Notes: a model not told the origin generated them from the sequence alone. 46,904 bases of DNA from Microcoleus sp. LEGE 07076 (GCF_015207455.1 NZ_JADEWV010000026.1:1-46904); one strand, 5' to 3'. Counted from the stretch's first letter, positions 17,530 to 26,718 are shown. Numbers and translations: made by a program.

Positions 17530-17711
17530 AACCCGCTGCGACTGAGAAATCGGGTTTTTTACCGAATTTCGTGGCTGTAACCAAGTATTGTAAAAACCTG
17601 GTTTTTCCACCCTGTAGGCTGAATTTGCCGACTGCGACTGAGAAACCGGGTTTTTTACCGAATTTCGTAGCTTTAACCAAGTATGTGGTAAAAACCAGGT
17701 TTTTCGGCCCG
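17530..17711. repeat. Two copies of an AAACCGGGTTTTT-type repeat
   Basis: CTGCGACTGAGAAAYCGGG followed by TTTTTTACCGAATTTCGT occurs at about 17532 and again near 17630, each followed by a complementary AAAACCTGGTTTTT segment. This dispersed palindrome family also appears at 24890-25000 and 42568-42668. It fills the divergent space between ftsH and the FMN reductase gene. Confidence 0.7.
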
Positions 17712-17803
17712 GGTAAATCTCAAATCGATTGACAGTTGCCGATCGAACTTGCTAGATTAATCATAGTCGTAATGAGTACGCTTTAGGGTGGTTTTTAAGT
17801 TTT

Positions 17804-18349
17804 ATGGTGAAGATTGTCGGCATTGGTGGAAGTTTGCGGGCTGGCTCTTACAGCCAGTTAGCGTTGAAGGTGGCAGCAAGTCGGGCGCAGGCCTTGGGCG
17901 CAGAGGTTGAAATATTCGATTTGCGATCGAGCGCTCTGCCCTTCTGCGACGGCGAGAATGATTATCCCGATTACCCGGATGTGGAAAAGCTGCGGAATGC
18001 GGTGAAGCAAGCAGACGGTTTGATTTTGGCAACGCCGGAGTATCACGGCAGCGTCAGCGGTGCTCTCAAGAATGCTCTGGATTTACTCACTTTCGAGCAT
18101 TTAGATGGGAAAGTTGCGGGTTCGATTAGCGTTTTGGGAGGGCAAGTCAACAGCAACGCGCTTAACGATTTGCGAACTATTTTGAGATGGGTGCACGCTT
18201 GGGTAATTCCCGAACAAATTGCGATCGGACAAGCTTGGAAAGCTTTTAGTCCTGACGGTAAATTGTTGGATGAAAAACTGTCTGAAAGGTTCGACGAATT
18301 TGCTAAAAGTTTGGTAGAAAATACGCAAAAATTGCGAGGAGTTTCTTAG
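17804..18349 (+). CDS. NADPH-dependent FMN reductase-family flavoprotein
   Basis: The 181-residue product is a flavodoxin-fold protein: GIGGSLRAGSYSQLAL (phosphate-binding loop, ~6-21), DLRSSALPFCDGE, and the FMN-site motif TPEYHGSVSGALKNALDLL (~75-93), with VLGGQVNSNALNDLR after it. This is the SsuE/chromate-reductase/azobenzene-reductase group, which transfers electrons from NAD(P)H to FMN or quinones. Substrate cannot be told from sequence. Length and start fit the family. It is probably monocistronic, as heptamer repeats lie downstream. Confidence 0.85.
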   Translation: MVKIVGIGGSLRAGSYSQLALKVAASRAQALGAEVEIFDLRSSALPFCDGENDYPDYPDVEKLRNAVKQADGLILATPEYHGSVSGALKNALDLLTFEHLDGKVAGSISVLGGQVNSNALNDLRTILRWVHAWVIPEQIAIGQAWKAFSPDGKLLDEKLSERFDEFAKSLVENTQKLRGVS

Positions 18350-18362
18350 TAAAAGGCTAGCT

Positions 18363-18579
18363 TTTGGAAATTATTAACTGTTGACTCTTGACTGTTAGTT
18401 GTTGTTTGTTAGTTGTTAGTTGTTAGTTGTTATTGGAAATTGAGAAGTGGAAATTGGGAATTCGTAGCAAGTAACCAATAACCAATAACCAATAACCAAT
18501 AACCAATAACTAATGACTACTGACTACTGACTATTGCCAACTGCCAACTGCCAACTGCCAACTGCCAACTGCCAACTGA
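18363..18579. repeat. Heptamer STRR region (TTAGTTG, ACCAATA, GCCAACT)
   Basis: Three consecutive heptamer families occur: TTAGTTG units near 18395-18430, about six ACCAATA units at 18472-18508, and about six GCCAACT units at 18535-18578. They run up to the stop codon of the small minus-strand gene at 18582. Confidence 0.85.
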
Positions 18580-18581
18580 CT

Positions 18582-18779
18582 TCAAAATGGCATATCGATC
18601 GTGTCTCCGAAAGGATACGGTACATCGATCGGCATTCTTCCGGGTTTTGACTCATACTTGTCAATCCACTTTTTGGCTAATTCCAAAGCTTCCTCCTCAG
18701 TCTTGGCATTTTGGACGGCGACGTGGCGGTTGCCCCGGCTATCCCAAACTTCGACGTAGAAGACTTTCTGCGATTGCAT
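18582..18779 (-). CDS. Small conserved-looking protein, function unknown
   Basis: The 65-residue product (MQSQKVFYVEVWDSRGNRH...) has alternating hydrophobic strands, then a charged helix (KTEEEALELAKKWIDKY) and a Pro-rich tail, a compact alpha/beta look. I do not recognise a named family. AAAGG lies about eight bases before this ATG; an in-frame ATG 11 codons upstream (18812) is an alternative start. It diverges from psb32, which begins 158 bp away. Confidence 0.55.
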   Translation of the reverse strand: MQSQKVFYVEVWDSRGNRHVAVQNAKTEEEALELAKKWIDKYESKPGRMPIDVPYPFGDTIDMPF

Positions 18780-18936
18780 AATCCAACCTTTATAACTGTC
18801 TGCTGGCTGCATAGTTAAAATCCTAAAATCATCGGGCGGGGCGTTAGCAGGGCGACCTAAATTTAAATATTGCTTTGCATAAATTGCATTTTACGCTGGT
18901 TTCTATAGTATTTTTGGAAAAAAGTCAGTTTTACGG

Positions 18937-19659
18937 TTGACTAGACTCCTCAAGCAATTATTTAAATGGAGAAAATATCTCCAACCAGTGGCGGCGGCGA
19001 TCGCGATTGCCCTGATCGCCTCCCAGATAGCGGTATTGCCGGCATTGGCGACTGGCGTTTACGAAATGCCGCTGCTGTCGGCGGGCGATCGAATTTGGGT
19101 GTTCGACAAAGGCGACGTACTCAGCCGCAGCAGCGAAAGCAATATCACCAGCCAACTCGACAACCTAGAAAAAGAAACAGGCAAAGAAGTCAGGTTTGTC
19201 ACCATCCACCGCTTAGACTACGGCGAAACAACTGCCACTTTTACTAACCAACTGTTTGAACAGTGGTTTCCCACAAAAGAAGACCAGACCAATCAAATTT
19301 TACTGGTTCTCGACACTGTTACCAACAGCGCCGCAATTCGCATCGGCGAAGGGGTGAAGTCCCTGCTAACCGATGAAATTGCCCAGAGTGTAGCTGGGGA
19401 GACCTTGCAAGTGCCGCTGCGGGAAGCTAACAAATACAACGAGGCATTGACGGAGGCGAGTTCGCGCATTGCTGCTGTTTTGTCCGGTGAACCAGATCCG
19501 GGCGCGCCTGAAGTTGTTGATAACATTCAAGTTGAAGGCACGTTTAAAAAAGCTGAAGAAACAGACCAAGGTAATGCCACAGTTGTTGTGGTTGTGCTGT
19601 TGGTGTTGGCGACAGTGATTCCGATGGTGACTTATTTCTGGTATCAAGGTTTTTCGTGA
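18937..19659 (+). CDS. psb32: Psb32-like TPM-domain protein (photosystem II repair/assembly)
   Basis: The 240-residue product has a hydrophobic export signal (~14-38, ending ALAT), a TPM domain (~50-185) with VFDKGDVLSRSSESNITSQL, FVTIHRLDYGE, FEQWFPTKEDQTNQILLVLD and IRIGEGVKSLLTDE, and a C-terminal membrane helix (~215-235) followed by WYQGFS. This matches cyanobacterial Psb32 and plant TLP18.3, thylakoid proteins that help photosystem II recover from photodamage. The start is a TTG at 18937; no ATG is available upstream before an in-frame stop, and no good Shine-Dalgarno sequence is seen. Confidence 0.82.
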   Translation: MTRLLKQLFKWRKYLQPVAAAIAIALIASQIAVLPALATGVYEMPLLSAGDRIWVFDKGDVLSRSSESNITSQLDNLEKETGKEVRFVTIHRLDYGETTATFTNQLFEQWFPTKEDQTNQILLVLDTVTNSAAIRIGEGVKSLLTDEIAQSVAGETLQVPLREANKYNEALTEASSRIAAVLSGEPDPGAPEVVDNIQVEGTFKKAEETDQGNATVVVVVLLVLATVIPMVTYFWYQGFS

Positions 19660-19822
19660 TCGGTTGCTGCCAGATGCCATAAGTTGTTCTGTATTTAAAT
19701 TGTATTTCAAGAACAAATCAAACTCTTGTGGGATGATGCTTCAAGCACAGTCTGGAATATCCAATTTAAATATGCAACAGCTTAAGTTGCCGTTTTGTCA
19801 AGCAATTCATGGCGCGGCTGGA

Positions 19823-20206
19823 TTAATCTTGAACGTATTCTCGATCGCTCAACAAAGCAATTTCTGCCCGTACAAATTCCCGTCCCAGATAAGCCGCGTG
19901 ATCTAACATTGTCACCGGGCTGGGGCGGGTTTCTTCTAGGATTTTGACGCAAAGTTCTTTGGCGGTTCTGGCGGTAAAAAGTGTAGACTGAGTGCGTTCT
20001 ACCTTGCCGCGGGCGGGGATGGGTTTGCCGGTTTCGGGATCGACTGCGAGACCTCTATCGTCGATGATGTTGGTGAAATGTTTCGCACAAATTAGGCTGG
20101 TTGTGCGATCGAGGTAGATGATGAAGTAGCCGCCTGGATCGAGGTCGATGTGGCGTTTGGATAGGTTGTCATCGATGGCGGTGAGGTTTTCCAAGGTTTG
20201 ACTCAT
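19823..20206 (-). CDS. DUF4346-type protein, function unknown
   Basis: The 127-residue product contains DPGGYFIIYLDRTTSLICAKHF (two stretches joined here), GLAVDPETGKPI and HAAYLGREFVRAEIAL, the pattern of the short DUF4346 domain found alone in cyanobacteria and fused to methyl-transfer enzymes in archaea. No activity is established for the stand-alone form. It is likely cytoplasmic, with no membrane segment. The ATG at 20206 is the natural start. The assignment is from pattern memory and is moderately certain. Confidence 0.6.
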   Translation of the reverse strand: MSQTLENLTAIDDNLSKRHIDLDPGGYFIIYLDRTTSLICAKHFTNIIDDRGLAVDPETGKPIPARGKVERTQSTLFTARTAKELCVKILEETRPSPVTMLDHAAYLGREFVRAEIALLSDREYVQD

Positions 20207-20470
20207 GGTTGGTGAAAGGAAGTAGATAATGGCTGTAATTTTTCCTGCTATTTCTAGTTTAGTCGGCTGCGGGACAAGTTTGGGAGTTTTTGGGCGATCG
20301 ACATTCTACACGATATCTGTAGGGACTTAAGCCTTGCCCTGTCTGGCGCGGGGTTTTGGTTTAAATTAGTATTTTGAACCACAGAGAGCGCAGAGAGCGC
20401 AGAGTGGAAGAAGAGAGAGAAACAAAATATGTTATAATTGGCTTGAGTAAGATTTAGTATTAAATTATAG

Positions 20471-21505
20471 ATGAAATTTATAGATTTATTTTCGGGGATA
20501 GGAGGTTTTAGACAAGGGTTTGAAAAAGTGGGTTTTGAATGCGTTTTTTCCTGCGAAATTAACAGCAAATGCCGAGAAGTTTACACAGACAATTTCGGCG
20601 AAGTACCTTTTGCTGACATCAGTAATATCAATCCCGCCGATGTAGCAGACTTTGATGTTTTAGTCGCCGGGTTTCCGTGCCAACCTTTTAGTATCTGCGG
20701 CAAAAAGCTCGGTTTTGAAGATACTAGAGGTACGCTGTTTTTCGAGATTTGTAAAATTATCAAAGTAAAGCAACCTCAAGTAGTTGTGCTGGAAAATGTC
20801 AAGCACTTAATCCATCACGACAAGGGAAATACCTTAAAAGTAATTATTGCCAGTCTTGAAGATTTGGGATACAGCGTAAATTGCAAAATGCTAAATGCTA
20901 AAGACTTCGGCATTCCCCAACACCGCGAAAGAATATTCATTATTGCAACTAAAGGTAAAGAATTCAATTTTTCTCGTCTCAAAACCAAGTTTCCGCCAAA
21001 ACTCAGGGATTTTCTAGACGAGACAGGAGATTTTGAAATATTGGATAAATCAGAGTATACTTTAATTGAGTATCCGAGAAAGCAAGATTCGGGACTTGTG
21101 TTTGTAGGCTATAGGAATAAAGGTACTTGGAAAACTGGCGTGAGGCCGAATACAGAACATTTGTCGAGGGTTCACAGACAGCCGAATCGCATTTATTCGG
21201 TGGATGGCGTGCATCCGACAATTCCTTCGCAAGAAACATCGGGCCGGTTTTTTGTCTATTTTCTCGATCGAGATTTGGTGAGAAAGTTGACGCTGAAAGA
21301 ATGTTACCGTCTCATGGGTTTTCCTGAAGATTTTAAGAGTTATCCGAGTGCGGGGGAGAGTTACAAGCAAATTGGGAATTCTGTTTGCGTGCCCGTGGTG
21401 GAGGCGATCGCGAAAGAAATATTAAGTCAAAACTTATTGTATGATGAAATGAAGGAATTGCCATCTGATGCACTACGAGAACATTTATCGTTCATGCTTC
21501 ATTAA
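20471..21505 (+). CDS. C5-cytosine DNA methyltransferase
   Basis: The 344-residue product has the ordered m5C methyltransferase motifs: I FIDLFSGIGGFRQGF (3-17), IV GFPCQPFS with catalytic Cys70, VI ENV (108-110), VIII QHRERIFII (150-158), a target-recognition region (~195-275) including RQPNRIYSVDGVHPTI, and X IGNSVCVPVVEAIAKEI. The recognition site is not deducible by eye. No restriction endonuclease gene is evident beside it, so it may be solitary. TATAAT at 20433-20438 is a likely -10 element. The last five codons overlap, in antisense, the 3' end of the small gene at 21492-21902, and its insertion seems to have truncated a duplicated cassette there. Confidence 0.92.
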   Translation: MKFIDLFSGIGGFRQGFEKVGFECVFSCEINSKCREVYTDNFGEVPFADISNINPADVADFDVLVAGFPCQPFSICGKKLGFEDTRGTLFFEICKIIKVKQPQVVVLENVKHLIHHDKGNTLKVIIASLEDLGYSVNCKMLNAKDFGIPQHRERIFIIATKGKEFNFSRLKTKFPPKLRDFLDETGDFEILDKSEYTLIEYPRKQDSGLVFVGYRNKGTWKTGVRPNTEHLSRVHRQPNRIYSVDGVHPTIPSQETSGRFFVYFLDRDLVRKLTLKECYRLMGFPEDFKSYPSAGESYKQIGNSVCVPVVEAIAKEILSQNLLYDEMKELPSDALREHLSFMLH

Positions 21506-21902
21506 ACCAGTTTAGCCGATCGACTAATATTACCGCTGAAGTAATATGTTTTGAGCGATATTCCGCACTCACATGATAAATGTAAGATGTCTGATCGGCA
21601 TTAATCGGGCAGCTCAAGCGTACTGCGCGATCGGCATTTGTATTTTCCCAAGCAAGCCAAATACTACCTTTCTTATTTGGACTTATCTTTGAGGCTTTTG
21701 GAAAACTGTTTCCCATGCGATCGTAGGCTTCAACCACCAATTTCATCGCTGTCCTGAAAGCATACTCGGTCGGTCTCAAAATTCCGTACTCATCCTCTTC
21801 TTCTAAATCTAAAAGCTCGATCAGACGTTCGATAGTGATGCGGAAATTCGATAAACCGCTATTGCTACTGCTATCAGTAATTTTTTCGTTAGCTACAGTC
21901 AT
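21492..21902 (-). CDS. Cassette gene A' (paralogue of 22388-22807), function unknown
   Basis: The 136-residue product starts MTVANEKITDSSSN and shares its whole plan with the product of 22388-22807 (MTLANEQITDSGSN): EDEYGILRPTEYAFRTAMKL versus EDEYGILKPSDFAFKTALNL, MGNSFPKAS versus MGSSFPKAS, and the C-terminal SAVILVDRLNWFNEA versus SAAILVDRLQWFNQA. The upstream 60 bp are also duplicated. AGGGA lies nine bases before the ATG. The stop overlaps an ATGA, the same junction that couples A to B in the intact copy, but here only MN of a B-like start remains. It overlaps the methyltransferase gene by 14 bp. No known family is recognised. Confidence 0.72.
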   Translation of the reverse strand: MTVANEKITDSSSNSGLSNFRITIERLIELLDLEEEDEYGILRPTEYAFRTAMKLVVEAYDRMGNSFPKASKISPNKKGSIWLAWENTNADRAVRLSCPINADQTSYIYHVSAEYRSKHITSAVILVDRLNWFNEA

Positions 21903-21963
21903 AAGATTAAATCCCTTTTGGGCGATCGCTAGTTTTATGCTAACACACCCTAATGCTATGAAA
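21903..21963. repeat. Duplicated upstream region of A'
   Basis: This ~60-bp segment matches 22808-22868 with roughly nine differences, including the shared GCTAACACACCCTAATSCTATG block, so the duplication of gene A included its promoter region. Confidence 0.75.
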
Positions 21964-21983
21964 TTATTAAACAACTTGCTGCA

Positions 21984-22391
21984 CTATACTTGGGAAGGTT
22001 TCCATATAATTTGAGATTGCTGTGCTAACAAATCAGCCAGCAAATCAGCCATCTCAGGGTCATCTTCAGCGTAAGGTAGGCCTATGATATCAGCATGAGA
22101 TATAGAGTCAGGAATTACATCTAAACCTAACTCGCGAACGCTACCTACCTCAAGGCGAGCAACTCCATAACAAGTTCTGAATCTTGCAGCACATTCTTCC
22201 GGAGAACAAACACTAGCAATGTTTACAGAAATACCCTGTTCGTTTTTATTTTTTCGCAAGTAGTAAGCTTCAGATTCAACCAGCCCCGTATCCTCATTTA
22301 TCCACGGTTTACGAAGTAATGCCCGGTAGACAATAGCCCTATTAGAGAGTGGTTCAAACTCTGCCCGATCGCTAAAATCTTGTTCGTTCAT
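21984..22391 (-). CDS. Cassette gene B, function unknown
   Basis: The 135-residue product (MNEQDFSDRAEFEPLSNRAI...) has no membrane segment and no motif I can tie to a characterised enzyme. Notable stretches are YRALLRKPWINEDTG, SEAYYLRKNKNEQGISVNI, CSPEECAARFRTCYGVARLEVG, an acidic stretch AEDDPEMADLLADLLAQQ and a final IIWKP. It has four Cys residues. Its ATG overlaps the stop of gene A (ATGA), so the two are almost certainly translationally coupled. Products of this appearance turn up as unannotated small cyanobacterial proteins. A toxin-antitoxin-like pairing with A is conceivable but unsupported by any motif. Confidence 0.72.
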   Translation of the reverse strand: MNEQDFSDRAEFEPLSNRAIVYRALLRKPWINEDTGLVESEAYYLRKNKNEQGISVNIASVCSPEECAARFRTCYGVARLEVGSVRELGLDVIPDSISHADIIGLPYAEDDPEMADLLADLLAQQSQIIWKPSQV

Positions 22392-22807
22392 GCTTGATTA
22401 AACCACTGTAGCCGATCGACTAATATTGCTGCTGAAATTACCTTCTCTGAACCGTGTTCATGATCTTTGCGATGATAAATACGAACCGGTTGCTCGTCAT
22501 CGTCAATAAACGGACAAAACAAGCGGACTTTACAAGCTGGATCTACACTTGTCCAAGTCAGGCTAACACCACCTTGATGATCGGTACAAGCTGACGCTTT
22601 TGGGAAACTGCTTCCCATAACAGAATGTGCTTCTACCACTAAATTAAGTGCTGTTTTGAAAGCAAAATCGCTGGGTTTTAAAATGCCATATTCATCCTCA
22701 TCATCTTCGCCTTCATAAAGTTCTCCAAGACGTTTGAGAGTGATACTCAATCCTGAGCGGCTGTAGTTGCTACCGCTATCAGTAATCTGTTCGTTGGCTA
22801 ATGTCAT
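22388..22807 (-). CDS. Cassette gene A, function unknown
   Basis: The 139-residue product is soluble, acidic in its first half (GEDDEDEYG) and ends in the conserved helix VISAAILVDRLQWFNQA. It is paralogous to 21492-21902 across the whole length. AAGGAA about eight bases before the ATG supports the start. The stop overlaps the start of gene B by four bases. I find no known domain. The middle (HQGGVSLTWTSVDPACKVRLF) suggests beta strands, so a small alpha/beta binding protein is plausible but not shown. Confidence 0.72.
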   Translation of the reverse strand: MTLANEQITDSGSNYSRSGLSITLKRLGELYEGEDDEDEYGILKPSDFAFKTALNLVVEAHSVMGSSFPKASACTDHQGGVSLTWTSVDPACKVRLFCPFIDDDEQPVRIYHRKDHEHGSEKVISAAILVDRLQWFNQA

Positions 22808-22868
22808 AAAATTAAATTCCTTTTAGCCGATCGCTAATTTTATGCTAACACACCCTAATCCTATGCAA
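22808..22868. repeat. Duplicated upstream region of A
   Basis: It is the counterpart of 21903-21963 and holds the likely promoter of the A-B pair. Confidence 0.75.
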
Positions 22869-22971
22869 TAACTATCGATAGTGTCGAACTATCAGGACAC
22901 TCAAGATGCTGTTTCCCTACAATTAATCGAGGTAGGGACACGGCATTGCCGTGTCCTCCTTGGTGACTTTA

Positions 22972-24780
22972 TCAGGCGGGAACTTGAATTCTTTCACTCC
23001 CCGCAAGCTCAAAGGCTGCGTGAATTGCTTTCAAAGCTGTGACACCCTGTGCCTCATCCACAACGCAGCTAATTTTAATCTCGGAAGTAGCAATCATTTG
23101 AATGTTGATTTGGTGCTGGGAAAGCGCTTCAAACATCTTTGCCGCAACTCCCGGATGCGCTACCATCCCGGAACCGACAACGCTAACTTTGGCGATTTCT
23201 GTATCGACGGAAACTTCGCCCCAGCCGAATTCTACTGCTGATTTTTCTAGGACTTCTTTCGCTGCTTCTGCGTCAATTTGTGCTACGGTAAATGCAATGT
23301 CGCGAGTCAATATGCCGTCGATATTGTGGCAGCGCTGCGATTGAATGATCGTGTCTACGCTAATATTTTCTTCGGCTAACAATCCGAACAGTTTTGCGGC
23401 TACTCCGGGTCGATCGGGCAATTGGCGAATTGCCAGACGCGCTTGATTGAGATCCAACGCCACAGCGCGCACAGCAGGCGGTTTTTGGGATGATAAACGC
23501 AGCCCTACAGGGGAGTTTGCTACGTCAAATGCTTTGCAAAGTTCGGCAACTGCCCGATCGCAATCCGTAGCATCGATCGTACAACTAACTTTCACCTCGG
23601 ATGTGGAAATCATCTGAATATTAATCCCCGCATCCGCCAATGTCTTAAACATCTCCGCAGCTACCCTCGGCCGCCCGATCATTCCCGCACCCGCAATGCT
23701 AACTTTGGCTATGGGTCTTTCCTCTGCTTTCACTTCTGGTTCCCCCAATTCTGGGCGAGAATTCTTACCCAAGGCGGGGACAATTGCATCTGCAACCGCC
23801 ACAGCTTGATTCAGCGAATTTCGCCTCACCGTAAAGGCGATATCGTTAGTATTTCCTTCGTGAATTGACTGGATAATTAAGTCTACATCGAGGTTTTGCT
23901 GCGCGATCGCCCCAAACAACCTGGCTGCTACTCCCGGGCGATCGGGTAAACGCAACAGCGACACCCCCGCCTGATCCAAGTCAAATTCCACCGCATCCAC
24001 CGCTTTCGCGAGCTCCAAGCCCTCCAAAGGTCGGGCGGATGGAGGGGGGGAAACTACCCGCGTACCGGGCGCGTCACTCCAGCTAGAAAGCACCACCAGC
24101 GGCACGCCGTAATTCTTGGCAATTTCTACCGCGCGCGGGTGCAAGACTTTTGCACCCAAACTCGCCAATTCCAGCATTTCGTCGCAGGTGATTTCGTCCA
24201 TCAGTTGCGCCTGTGCAACCAAGCGCGGATCTGTAGTCAGAATCCCGGGCACGTCGGTATAAATTTCGCATCTATCGGCCCGCAGCGCTGCGGCGAGGGC
24301 GACTGCTGTGGTGTCGGAACCGCCCCGCCCCAAGGTGGTAATTTCCAATTCTCCGGCGTTGGCGATGCCTTGGAAACCCGCGACGACGACGACTTTACCG
24401 CTATTTAACTGGGTTTGGAGCCTGTTCGGGTCGATCCGCAAAATCCGGGCGCGGGTGTGGGCTGCTTCGGTGACGATGCCGACTTGGGCTCCTGTAAGGG
24501 AAATTGCCGGCTGTCCCATTTCTTGCAATGCCATGCTTAACAGGGCGATCGAGACTTGTTCCCCTGTCGAGAGCAACATATCCATTTCCCGCTTGCTGGG
24601 ATTTGCGGAAATTTCCTTAGCCAGTTTCACTAAACCGTCGGTGGTTTTCCCCATTGCTGAAAGGACGACAACTAAGGAGTTTCCCAACTGTACTGTTTTG
24701 ACAACTCGTCGGGCTACTTCTAAAATGCGATCGACTGTACCAACCGATGTTCCGCCAAATTTCTGAACTATTAGTGCCAT
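22972..24780 (-). CDS. lysC: Aspartate kinase with four ACT domains
   Basis: The 602-residue product begins [19 protein letters not shown], the amino-acid-kinase phosphate-binding start, followed by [38 protein letters not shown] and [13 protein letters not shown] (kinase domain, ~1-245). Two tandem pairs of ACT domains follow (~265-430 and ~440-600), recognisable as [60 protein letters not shown] and [20 protein letters not shown]. The enzyme phosphorylates aspartate in the first step to lysine, threonine and methionine. Four ACT domains are the known cyanobacterial form and bind feedback inhibitors. The ATG at 24780 fits the family better than an upstream frame start. Confidence 0.95.
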   Translation of the reverse strand: MALIVQKFGGTSVGTVDRILEVARRVVKTVQLGNSLVVVLSAMGKTTDGLVKLAKEISANPSKREMDMLLSTGEQVSIALLSMALQEMGQPAISLTGAQVGIVTEAAHTRARILRIDPNRLQTQLNSGKVVVVAGFQGIANAGELEITTLGRGGSDTTAVALAAALRADRCEIYTDVPGILTTDPRLVAQAQLMDEITCDEMLELASLGAKVLHPRAVEIAKNYGVPLVVLSSWSDAPGTRVVSPPPSARPLEGLELAKAVDAVEFDLDQAGVSLLRLPDRPGVAARLFGAIAQQNLDVDLIIQSIHEGNTNDIAFTVRRNSLNQAVAVADAIVPALGKNSRPELGEPEVKAEERPIAKVSIAGAGMIGRPRVAAEMFKTLADAGINIQMISTSEVKVSCTIDATDCDRAVAELCKAFDVANSPVGLRLSSQKPPAVRAVALDLNQARLAIRQLPDRPGVAAKLFGLLAEENISVDTIIQSQRCHNIDGILTRDIAFTVAQIDAEAAKEVLEKSAVEFGWGEVSVDTEIAKVSVVGSGMVAHPGVAAKMFEALSQHQINIQMIATSEIKISCVVDEAQGVTALKAIHAAFELAGSERIQVPA

Positions 24781-25050
24781 AGGACTTACACAAAAGTGAT
24801 GCAATACTTTACTTAACCAATTAATATACGCAAATTCTGGATGAGAATCGATGTCGATCTTGTTTTTGAGGCTGGTAGCTGCGAATCAAGAAACTGGGTT
24901 TGTGGCGAGATTGAAGGTTTGAATCGAATACTTGGGCGCAAAAACCCGGTTTCTCGTCACCGCTGCGTAAGTTCAAAGAAACCGGGTTTTTGGGAGATTG
25001 AGGATTCTTTGCGAATATTTTGGCTAAAAACCACGGTTTCTGGCTACCTA
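24781..25050. repeat. Intergenic AAACCCGGTTTCT-type repeats
   Basis: Alternating AGAAACTGGGTTT, AAAACCCGGTTTCT and AGAAACCGGGTTTTT segments at 24890-25045 can pair with one another. The family also occurs at 17530-17711 and 42568-42668. The region separates lysC from the Uma2 gene; no gene is seen. Confidence 0.65.
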
Positions 25051-25857
25051 TTAGCTGCCTTCTATCTCTCGCAAACGCGCTTCCAAAGCTTGAATTCGCA
25101 ACTCAGCTTCTATTCGCCTTTGTCGTTCTTGTTCTGCTTCTGACTGCGCTTGTTGTGCTGCTAATTCTGCTTGTTCGACTGCCAATTCCGCTTGTTCGGC
25201 CCGTTCATCAGCGGCCAGCAGCAAATTCCCCTCAGCATCCCACCAGCGCATCCAAGGCAGTTCTACCCCCTGATAAATTCCTTGCCAAATACCTAATTCC
25301 AATCCCATTGGCTCGATTTGGTAATGTCCGCGCTGATTTTCTGACATTAACTCAAATCTATCTTCTACCAAATGATAGCATTCTATTTTGGCTTTTTTGA
25401 CTTCATAAATTCCGTAAAAAGCAGGTCTAATAATCCGCTCGTAAATCCAGAATTTCCCCTTTTTGGGAGTCTTATCTCTTTCTTCGCTGCCATCTCCAGA
25501 AACAAATTCTAGTATAATTAACGGCGGCATTAATTCCCGCCACATTACATAGGAACGCCGCAGATTTCCGTCAACAGTTGGCGGCACATCGGGCACGTAA
25601 AACCAATCAGGTGCTTCCGCTCCTTTTTCTGGCGGTTCCGGGGGTTGGGCTACTCGCCAGTAAATACCGGAATCTTGACCGATGCAGTATTGTCCGTCGG
25701 GATGAACTTGGTCTAAAATCGGTCTAATTGATGTTGTTAATAGGATGCTTTGAGGGTGTTCTTGAAAATTTTTCACAAAACTACCGTCGGAGTCTGGTAA
25801 TTGAGTGTGGTCTGGAAAGTCTGTTGCTAGAAATTCTGATTTTTCGGTGACATTCAT
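25051..25857 (-). CDS. Uma2-family (DUF820) protein with C-terminal coiled coil
   Basis: The 268-residue product has a PDDEXK-like Uma2 domain (~35-205) with WFYVPDVPPTVDGNLRRSYV, PPLIILEFVSGDGSEER and a KGKFWIYERIIRPAFYGIYE block, followed by a strongly alanine/glutamine-rich coiled coil (~215-265, EQAELAVEQAELAAQQAQSE) rich in Gln, Glu and Arg. Many cyanobacteria carry dozens of such genes, annotated as Uma2 endonucleases without demonstrated activity. The Glu of LEF and the preceding Asp could form part of a nuclease site. The coiled coil suggests oligomerisation. It is probably a single-gene unit. Confidence 0.82.
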   Translation of the reverse strand: MNVTEKSEFLATDFPDHTQLPDSDGSFVKNFQEHPQSILLTTSIRPILDQVHPDGQYCIGQDSGIYWRVAQPPEPPEKGAEAPDWFYVPDVPPTVDGNLRRSYVMWRELMPPLIILEFVSGDGSEERDKTPKKGKFWIYERIIRPAFYGIYEVKKAKIECYHLVEDRFELMSENQRGHYQIEPMGLELGIWQGIYQGVELPWMRWWDAEGNLLLAADERAEQAELAVEQAELAAQQAQSEAEQERQRRIEAELRIQALEARLREIEGS

Positions 25858-26058
25858 CTTGATCTCTTGAATGTTGAAAGATTATCGGCAGTCACTTGAA
25901 TTCGGCAGGCTTGGTAATTGGCAGTTGCCAAAAATGTAATTGCCAGCACACATTATTTAATTGAGTGATAATATACTTAGCTTATTCTTATTTAGAAATT
26001 GACAATTTTATTGTATCATCGTTTTCAGCCTCATGTAGCTAGGTAGGGAATTTTGAAT

Positions 26059-26718
26059 ATGAGTCAGTACAAGTTAATCATTTTCGACTTCGACGGTACT
26101 TTGGCAGTTACACACAAAGCTATTATATATTGCTTTACGAAAACTTTTGAAAGTTTCAATATTGCCGCGCCTGATGCTGATACAATTCGAGCGACGATCG
26201 GCATTAATTTACCAAATACTTTTAAAATGCTGCATCCGGGGATCGAGGAGAGCGCAATTCCCGAATGGATTGAAACTTACCGCTCTTTTTATCGGACAGA
26301 AGGTGAAAAGCAGCTCGATTTATTTCCCGGGACAAAGCAAGTATTGCGGTTGGCGAGCAAGTCGGGATTGAGCTTGGGAGTTTTGAGCAATAAACACGTT
26401 AGTTTTGTAAATTTATTTATGAAAAAGTTGAGAATTCATAGTTTTTTTGATTTGATTTTAGGTGATGACGGACAAATTATTCAGAAACCAAATCCGAGTG
26501 TTTTTAACTCGATCATTAAACCGCTGTTCCCTGAGTTGGATAACAGTCAAGTTTTAATGGTTGGCGATACGGCGGTTGATTTGCTGTTTGCGAAAAATGC
26601 TGGGATAGATGTTTGTTGGGCGGCTTACGGATATGGCGATCGCGCTGAGTGTCTCGCCCTAGAGCCGACTTTTGCGATCGACAATATTTCGGAACTTGCT
26701 GCGATGGTTCAAAACTAA
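26059..26718 (+). CDS. HAD-family hydrolase, phosphoglycolate-phosphatase-like
   Basis: The 219-residue product has HAD motif I DFDGT (Asp10, Asp12), an alpha-helical cap (~18-80), motif II LGVLSNK (~108-114), a motif III Lys in IIQKPNP (~140) and motif IV GDTAVDLLFAKNAGI (~170-184). The layout matches Gph/PGPase-type phosphatases, which remove phosphate from 2-phosphoglycolate or similar small substrates; specificity is not readable. The ATG at 26059 is preferred to a TTG six bases upstream, with AGGGA at 26045-26049 upstream. Confidence 0.83.
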   Translation: MSQYKLIIFDFDGTLAVTHKAIIYCFTKTFESFNIAAPDADTIRATIGINLPNTFKMLHPGIEESAIPEWIETYRSFYRTEGEKQLDLFPGTKQVLRLASKSGLSLGVLSNKHVSFVNLFMKKLRIHSFFDLILGDDGQIIQKPNPSVFNSIIKPLFPELDNSQVLMVGDTAVDLLFAKNAGIDVCWAAYGYGDRAECLALEPTFAIDNISELAAMVQN

